DNA of 64,000 bases from Fibrobacter sp. UWB10 (GTDB lineage Bacteria; Fibrobacterota; Fibrobacteria; Fibrobacterales; Fibrobacteraceae): contig NZ_FXUE01000001.1 of assembly GCF_900182935.1 (NCBI RefSeq), positions 806,001 to 870,000 of the forward strand. Reading direction: 5' to 3'. The notes under the pieces were generated by a model. It was given only the letters and a program-made list of their open reading frames with translations. It searched no databases and was not told the DNA's origin. A program made the position numbers and the translations under genes. The first letter of the stretch is position 1; every line of letters begins with the position of its first letter. This document shows, in pieces, positions 59,245-64,000 of the stretch.

Positions 59245-60252
59245 ATGTCCGAAGTCAAAAAAATTCTTGCAAAAGATTTCTACAAGATTGATTCCCAAAA
59301 TTCAACGCTACTCGATGTCCGCGAAGCGAGTGAAGCCATCGTGCGCCCTGTGAACGGGGCGCTGCAGGTTCCGTTCTTTGAATTGTCCAAGAAGATAGAT
59401 AGCATCCCGAAAGACAAGCCCGTTTATGTGTTCTGCTCCACGGGAGATCGTTCCGAAGAGGTTGCCGAAATTCTCGCCGACCGCGATTATGACGTGTACA
59501 ATGTGGAAGGCGGGCTTGACGCCATCCCGAAAATTCACTTCGTTGACGCCAAGGGCCTCAAATGCCCGGGGCCCATCGTGAAGGTGGACGAAGCGGTCAA
59601 AAGCGTGTCCATCGGCGAAGAAGTCCAGGTGGAAGCGACCGAGAAGGCGTTCTTCTCGGATGTGGATGTCTGGTGCCAGCGTACCGGCAACGAGTTGAAA
59701 TCGCTTGCCGAAAAAGACGGCGTAATCTATGCGACCATCGTAAAGCGCGACGCACCCAAATCTCTTGAAAATCGTGAATTTGAACACGGCAAGACATTTG
59801 TCGTTTTCAGCGGCGATTTGGACAAGGCGATTGCCTCGTTCATTATGGCGAATGGCGCTGCCGCCATGGGTCGCCCGGTTACCATGTTCTTTACTTTTTG
59901 GGGTGTAAGCATTTTGCGCAGGCCCGAAAAGGTGCGCGTCAAGAAATCGCTCATCGGGAAAATGTTCGGGTTCATGATGCCCCGCGGTTCCAAGAAACTC
60001 GGACTTTCGCGCATGAACTTTGGCGGAATCGGCGCCAAGATGATTCGTGCAGTCATGAAGCAGAACGGCGTTTCTTCGCTAGAAGAACTGATTGAAAGCG
60101 CAAGGCAGAAGGGCGTGAAGTTTGTCGCCTGCCAGATGTCGATGGAACTCATGGGAATCACAGCCGAAGAGTTGATTGACGGCGTGGAACTCGGCGGTGT
60201 TGCGACCATGCTCGGTTCCGCCGAAAAGTCCGACTTGACGTATTTTATTTAA
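59245..60252 (+). CDS. Rhodanese-TusA-DsrE2 sulfur-transfer fusion protein
   Basis: 335 residues with three sulfur-carrier domains in one chain. A rhodanese domain has active Cys64 (VFCSTGDRS), a TusA-like domain has Cys107 (GLKCPGPIV) and a DsrE2-like domain has Cys296 (KFVACQMSMEL). Related modules occur as C-terminal parts of CoA-disulfide reductases. It lies 9 bp before bioB, suggesting that it relays persulfide sulfur, possibly to biotin synthase or to the sulfur pathway upstream. The reductase domain of longer relatives is absent. Confidence 0.9.
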   Translation: MSEVKKILAKDFYKIDSQNSTLLDVREASEAIVRPVNGALQVPFFELSKKIDSIPKDKPVYVFCSTGDRSEEVAEILADRDYDVYNVEGGLDAIPKIHFVDAKGLKCPGPIVKVDEAVKSVSIGEEVQVEATEKAFFSDVDVWCQRTGNELKSLAEKDGVIYATIVKRDAPKSLENREFEHGKTFVVFSGDLDKAIASFIMANGAAAMGRPVTMFFTFWGVSILRRPEKVRVKKSLIGKMFGFMMPRGSKKLGLSRMNFGGIGAKMIRAVMKQNGVSSLEELIESARQKGVKFVACQMSMELMGITAEELIDGVELGGVATMLGSAEKSDLTYFI

Positions 60253-60261
60253 GGTCCCGTT

Positions 60262-61209
60262 ATGATAAACAGACAAACTGCTCTTGAAATTTTGAACGCG
60301 AACGCAGATTCGTTACCGAATCTTATTGAACAGGCATATCAGCTGCGTACCAAGTACAAAGGCAACCGCGTAAGCATTCAGTTGCTCACCAATGTCCGCA
60401 GCGGAAACTGCACGCAGAACTGCGCCTATTGTGCCCAATCGCGCGATTCTGCAGCTCCGATTGAAAAGTATCGTTATGTAGAAGACAAGAAACTTTACGG
60501 TGACAACGACCTCGTTGACGAAATGCATTTGGCGAGACATTGCATCGGGCTCAGCGGCATCCGTTTTGCGGATGGCGATATCGAAAAACTCGCCGAGCGC
60601 ATCCGCAAGATGAAAAAGAACGACACGCAAATCTGTTGCTCTATCGGGTTCCTGACCGAAAAGCAGGCTTTGATTCTTAAAGAGGCGGGCCTCAATCGCA
60701 TCAATCACAACCTGAACAGCAGCCGTCGTTTTTACCCGAGCATTTGCACCACGCATACTTACCAGGAACGAATCGACAACCTGAAAATGCTGAAGGGCCT
60801 CGGTTTCGAAATCTGCTCCGGCGGCATCATCGGCATGGGCGAAACGCCTGAAGATGTGGTGGACATGCTTTTTGAGCTGCTGGAGATTAATCCGGACTCG
60901 GTGCCCATCAATTTCCTGCTCCCGGTAGAAGGCACGCGCCTTGCGAAGCGAGATATTTCGGCGCTGACGCCCGAATACTGTATCAAGGTGCTTTGCCTTG
61001 CGCGCCTGATGCTCCCGAAATCGGATATCCGCTGCGCCGCCGGCCGCGAAGTGTATTTCAAGGGTCACGAGAAGACGCTCTTCAAGGTAGCCGATTCCAT
61101 ATTCGCGTCGGGCTACCTCACCGAAGGCGGCCAGAGTCTCGAAGAAACATTCCGTACCATCGAGGCTGCCGGCTTCACCTGGCAAGTGGAAAGTGAATCA
61201 TCCCACTAA
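60262..61209 (+). CDS. bioB: Biotin synthase BioB
   Basis: 315 residues, radical SAM. The SAM cluster is Cys50-x3-Cys54-x2-Cys57. Auxiliary-cluster ligands fall in the exact E. coli register, shifted by 3: Cys94, Cys125, Cys185 and Arg257. Extra Cys126 and Cys258 adjoin two of these, which is unusual. It inserts sulfur into dethiobiotin. It forms a unit with the sulfur-transfer fusion and its 3' end overlaps pdxT by 12 bp on the other strand. Confidence 0.94.
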   Translation: MINRQTALEILNANADSLPNLIEQAYQLRTKYKGNRVSIQLLTNVRSGNCTQNCAYCAQSRDSAAPIEKYRYVEDKKLYGDNDLVDEMHLARHCIGLSGIRFADGDIEKLAERIRKMKKNDTQICCSIGFLTEKQALILKEAGLNRINHNLNSSRRFYPSICTTHTYQERIDNLKMLKGLGFEICSGGIIGMGETPEDVVDMLFELLEINPDSVPINFLLPVEGTRLAKRDISALTPEYCIKVLCLARLMLPKSDIRCAAGREVYFKGHEKTLFKVADSIFASGYLTEGGQSLEETFRTIEAAGFTWQVESESSH

Positions 61210-61797
61210 TTTCAAGAAATACTGGTGAATGCTTGTGTCGCTATTGAGTTCCGGATGGAACGAAAGCGCAATCTGGTTCTTGTAGCGAACGGCAACGATT
61301 TGCTCGGGAGCATCTGCAGTATTTGAACTTGCCGTACGCGAAAGAACTTCGACGCCATCGCCGACCGATTCAAAGAAGGGCGCGCGAATAAAGGTCTGCG
61401 GGACCTTTCCGACGTGCGCGACTTCGTTTTCCGTAAAGAAACTGCCAAGCTGCCTTCCGTAAGCATTCCTGCGAATAATGGCGGGGAGTGTCGCGAAATG
61501 CGCCTTGTTTTCGCCGGCAATTTTTTCGGCAAGGAGGATTGCGCCGGCACATGTTGCAAGCACAGGCAGGCCTTCGACAATCTTTTTACGAAGAGGCTCG
61601 AAAAGCCCTAAGTCGTGGAGCAGTTTTCCTTGCACGGTACTTTCTCCACCGGGGAGTACGAGACCGTCTAAATGGCGGTCAAGGTCGCGTAACTGCCTGA
61701 TTTCAAATACTTCGGCACCCAACGATTTGAGGATGCGTTCATGTTCAATGAACGCCCCCTGCACCGCGAGTACGCCAATTTGCGGTTTAATTTCCAT
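61198..61797 (-). CDS. pdxT: PLP synthase glutaminase subunit PdxT
   Basis: 199 residues. The triad is visible as Cys in ATCAGAILL, His in SFHPELN and the following Glu. GLVLPGGEST is the family motif. It hydrolyses glutamine and passes ammonia to PdxS. Start and pdxS stop overlap by 1 nt. Confidence 0.95.
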   Translation of the reverse strand: MEIKPQIGVLAVQGAFIEHERILKSLGAEVFEIRQLRDLDRHLDGLVLPGGESTVQGKLLHDLGLFEPLRKKIVEGLPVLATCAGAILLAEKIAGENKAHFATLPAIIRRNAYGRQLGSFFTENEVAHVGKVPQTFIRAPFFESVGDGVEVLSRTASSNTADAPEQIVAVRYKNQIALSFHPELNSDTSIHQYFLKLVG

Positions 61798-62675
61798 TAC
61801 TTTCCCCTTTCGGCCATCAGCAGCGCGATTTCCTGTTCGTTGATACCGACCATGGCTTCGCCCAAGTCTTCAGAAAGTTTGGCGATAAGCTTTGCATCGG
61901 TGTAATTGGTAACTGCCTGTACGATGGCGGCGGCACGTTTGGCGGGGTTGCCCGACTTGAAGATTCCAGAACCTACGAAAACGCCTTCGGCACCGAGTTG
62001 CATCATGAGGGCGGCATCGGCGGGGGTGGCAACACCACCGGCAGCGAAGTTCACCACGGGGAGTTTCTTGTTGTCGTGAACGAAGCGCACTAGGTCGTAC
62101 GACACCTGAAGTTCTTTGGCGCGATTGAAGAGTTCATCTTCGCGCATGCTCGAAATGCGTGCGATTTCCTGGTTCATCAGGCGCATGTGTCGTACGGCCT
62201 GGACGATGTCGCCCGTACCCGGCTCGCCCTTGGTACGGATCATCGACGCGCCTTCTTCGATACGGCGCAGCGCTTCGCCCAAATCCTTCGCTCCGCAGAC
62301 AAACGGTACGTCGAAATCGCGCTTGTTGATGTGGAAAATGTCGTCGGCAGGAGAAAGCACTTCGCTTTCGTCGATGTAGTCTATTTCAATCGCCTGCAAA
62401 ATCTGCGCTTCGGCAAAGTGGCCGATGCGGCATTTTGCCATCACCGGAATAGAGACGGCATCCTGAATGCCCTTGATCATCTTGGGGTCGCTCATGCGCG
62501 ATACACCGCCCGCGGCACGGATGTCGGCAGGAATGCGTTCCAAGGCCATCACGGCGGCGGCACCTGCGGCTTCGGCGATTTTGGCCTGTTCGGGGGTTGT
62601 CACATCCATAATGACGCCGCCCTTGAGCATTTGGGCTAGATTTTTATTGAGTTCGTAACGATTCTGGTCAGACAT
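61797..62675 (-). CDS. pdxS: Pyridoxal 5'-phosphate synthase PdxS
   Basis: 292 residues, canonical length. It contains [20 protein letters not shown], the Lys-bearing [17 protein letters not shown] and [18 protein letters not shown]. It condenses ribose 5-phosphate, glyceraldehyde 3-phosphate and ammonia to PLP. It is divergent from the MocR regulator. Confidence 0.97.
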   Translation of the reverse strand: MSDQNRYELNKNLAQMLKGGVIMDVTTPEQAKIAEAAGAAAVMALERIPADIRAAGGVSRMSDPKMIKGIQDAVSIPVMAKCRIGHFAEAQILQAIEIDYIDESEVLSPADDIFHINKRDFDVPFVCGAKDLGEALRRIEEGASMIRTKGEPGTGDIVQAVRHMRLMNQEIARISSMREDELFNRAKELQVSYDLVRFVHDNKKLPVVNFAAGGVATPADAALMMQLGAEGVFVGSGIFKSGNPAKRAAAIVQAVTNYTDAKLIAKLSEDLGEAMVGINEQEIALLMAERGK

Positions 62676-62767
62676 GTAAATCTCCTTGGTTGTGGAATGG
62701 TTTAATTTCAGGCTGTAATTTAAAACATTCGCTTGACCTGCACAATATTCAGTTTTTTACTATTTTT

Positions 62768-62813
62768 ATAAGGTCAGTTAAATATCAGATTAGCAATACT
62801 AATAAGGTCAGTT
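62768..62813 (+). promoter_or_regulatory. Direct repeats in the pdxS/pdxR divergent promoter
   Basis: ATAAGGTCAGTT occurs at 62768-62779 and again at 62802-62813, starts 34 bp apart, with an inverse half-site (TTGACCT) at 62733. PdxR proteins bind such repeats in other bacteria. The distal copy ends 2 nt before the regulator ATG, so autorepression is plausible. Confidence 0.6.
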
Positions 62814-62815
62814 TC

Positions 62816-64000
62816 ATGTTCACTTACGATATGTCCAAGGCGGGAGCAAATAGCCTCTACCATTACCTTTACCAATGCATCAAAAAAGATATCGTAAGCG
62901 GAAACGTCCTTGCCGAAGAGCAACTCCCTTCCAAACGCAACCTCGCGCAGAATCTCGGCATTAGCGTCGTGACCGTTGAAAACGCTTACGCCCAGCTTTT
63001 GGCCGAAGGCTACATTTACTCGCTCCCTAAAAAAGGCTTCTTTGTTGCAGACATCAACGCAACAGCGGAACCTTGTGTTCAACGCAAACGCAAGATGCCG
63101 CGTACCCGCAGGCTCCGCGCAGAACTCACCGACGAGTCAGAACATATCAACCCGAAATACATTGCCGACTTTGCAAGTAACGGTTCCGATATCGAGGCGT
63201 TCCCCTTTACCACTTGGGCAAAAATCACTCGCGAGGTCCTTTGCGAAAGGCAAAATGATTTGCTGCAAGTTTCTCCGGGAATGGGCTCGCTAGAACTTCG
63301 CCGAGCCATTGCCCGCATGCTCCGCGAATTCAGAAATATCCAGGTATCGCCCGAACAGATTGTCATTGGCGCCGGAACTGATTACCTTTATGGCTTGCTA
63401 GTACAATTGCTCGGATTTGACAAGTGCTATGGCGTAGAAGACCCGGGATGGAGTAAAATATCAAAACTGTACAGCCAATACGGCGTCAAGGTGTGTCATA
63501 TTCCCATTGCGGCAGAAAGTTTCGTAGACTCCGTCAAGAAATCCGACGTCGATGTCGTACATATTTCGCCAGCGCACCATTTTCCGACCGGGATGGTGAT
63601 GCCTGTCGGCGAACGCTATCGCCTGCTCAGTTGGGCTGCCGAATCTCCCAATCGCTACATCGTCGAAGATGACTATGACAGCGAATTCCGCATGACCGGA
63701 AAGCCCATCCCCGCATTACAGAACATTGATGTTACCGAAAAAGTGATTTACCTGAACACCTTTTCCAAAACGATGACTTCTGCGATTCGCCTCAGTTATA
63801 TGGTGCTCCCGCCGCATCTTGCCGAGAAATTCCATAACAAACTTTCGTTCTATTCGTGTACGGTTTCGAATCTGGACCAGTATGTGATGGCAAAATTCAT
63901 CGATCTCGGTTACTACGAGACGCACATCAACCGCATGCGCAACCTGTACCGTGCCAAGCGCGATATGCTTCTGTCGACTATCCACAAGAGCAAACTTTCA
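62816..64000 (+). CDS. pdxR: MocR/PdxR-type regulator (3' end outside window)
   Basis: 395 residues visible. A GntR-type winged helix (LPSKRNLAQNLGISVVTVEN) is fused to a type I aminotransferase-like domain with IVEDDYDSEFR and the PLP Lys in NTFSKTM near residue 318. Position next to pdxST and the repeats above support the PdxR role of sensing PLP. AAGG precedes the ATG. Confidence 0.9.
   Translation, partial: MFTYDMSKAGANSLYHYLYQCIKKDIVSGNVLAEEQLPSKRNLAQNLGISVVTVENAYAQLLAEGYIYSLPKKGFFVADINATAEPCVQRKRKMPRTRRLRAELTDESEHINPKYIADFASNGSDIEAFPFTTWAKITREVLCERQNDLLQVSPGMGSLELRRAIARMLREFRNIQVSPEQIVIGAGTDYLYGLLVQLLGFDKCYGVEDPGWSKISKLYSQYGVKVCHIPIAAESFVDSVKKSDVDVVHISPAHHFPTGMVMPVGERYRLLSWAAESPNRYIVEDDYDSEFRMTGKPIPALQNIDVTEKVIYLNTFSKTMTSAIRLSYMVLPPHLAEKFHNKLSFYSCTVSNLDQYVMAKFIDLGYYETHINRMRNLYRAKRDMLLSTIHKSKLS

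Overview
The window reads as a chromosomal segment of a Gram-negative fibrolytic anaerobe, most likely a Fibrobacter. The evidence is a secreted family 8 cellulase with a C-terminal type IX-like sorting domain, a DUF3450/TtpC/ExbB/ExbD/TonB/TPR operon, two 13- to 17-bp-block repeat families, and strong AAGGAG-type ribosome binding sites throughout. No rRNA, tRNA or CRISPR array was recognised.

Layout. 1-7533 (minus) is recC-recB-recD, with recD running off the left edge. 7614-16618 is a defence/accessory region: an ORF6N-PLD-like protein, a candidate structured RNA that ends in its own terminator, hsdR-hsdM-hsdS (type I restriction-modification), a DUF4143 ATPase with three 33-bp-phased promoter repeats, and small hypothetical genes. 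17483-18658 is a dGTPase.

18722-34992 is an envelope island. It holds a TonB2-like energy-transduction operon, an LD-carboxypeptidase lipoprotein, another lipoprotein, an SNF-family symporter, a TonB-dependent receptor, and an operon of ECF sigma factor, membrane anti-sigma-like protein and a metacaspase-like protein fused to surface repeats. Four of its transcription units share one upstream motif, GTRACACTTTT, then 11 nt, then GTGTTWYAWT. This is very probably the promoter of the ECF sigma factor, which makes the island a regulon.

35160-48216 is mostly housekeeping: FKBP isomerase, folD, a SIR2-like protein, the GH8 cellulase, metE with a divergent LysR regulator, mnmA, a coiled-coil membrane protein, a small hydrolase and a methyltransferase.

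48371-58157 is the most striking part. NifB-like and NifX-like genes diverge from a nitrogenase-like H-D-K operon, which is followed by a porin and a complete sulfonate/taurine-type ABC importer. There is no NifEN or NifV. The layout fits a sulfur-scavenging nitrogenase-like reductase (methylthio-alkane reductase type) better than N2 fixation. 58216-62675 continues with an HD-domain protein, a rhodanese-TusA-DsrE fusion directly ahead of bioB, and pdxST with its divergent MocR/PdxR regulator, which runs off the right edge.
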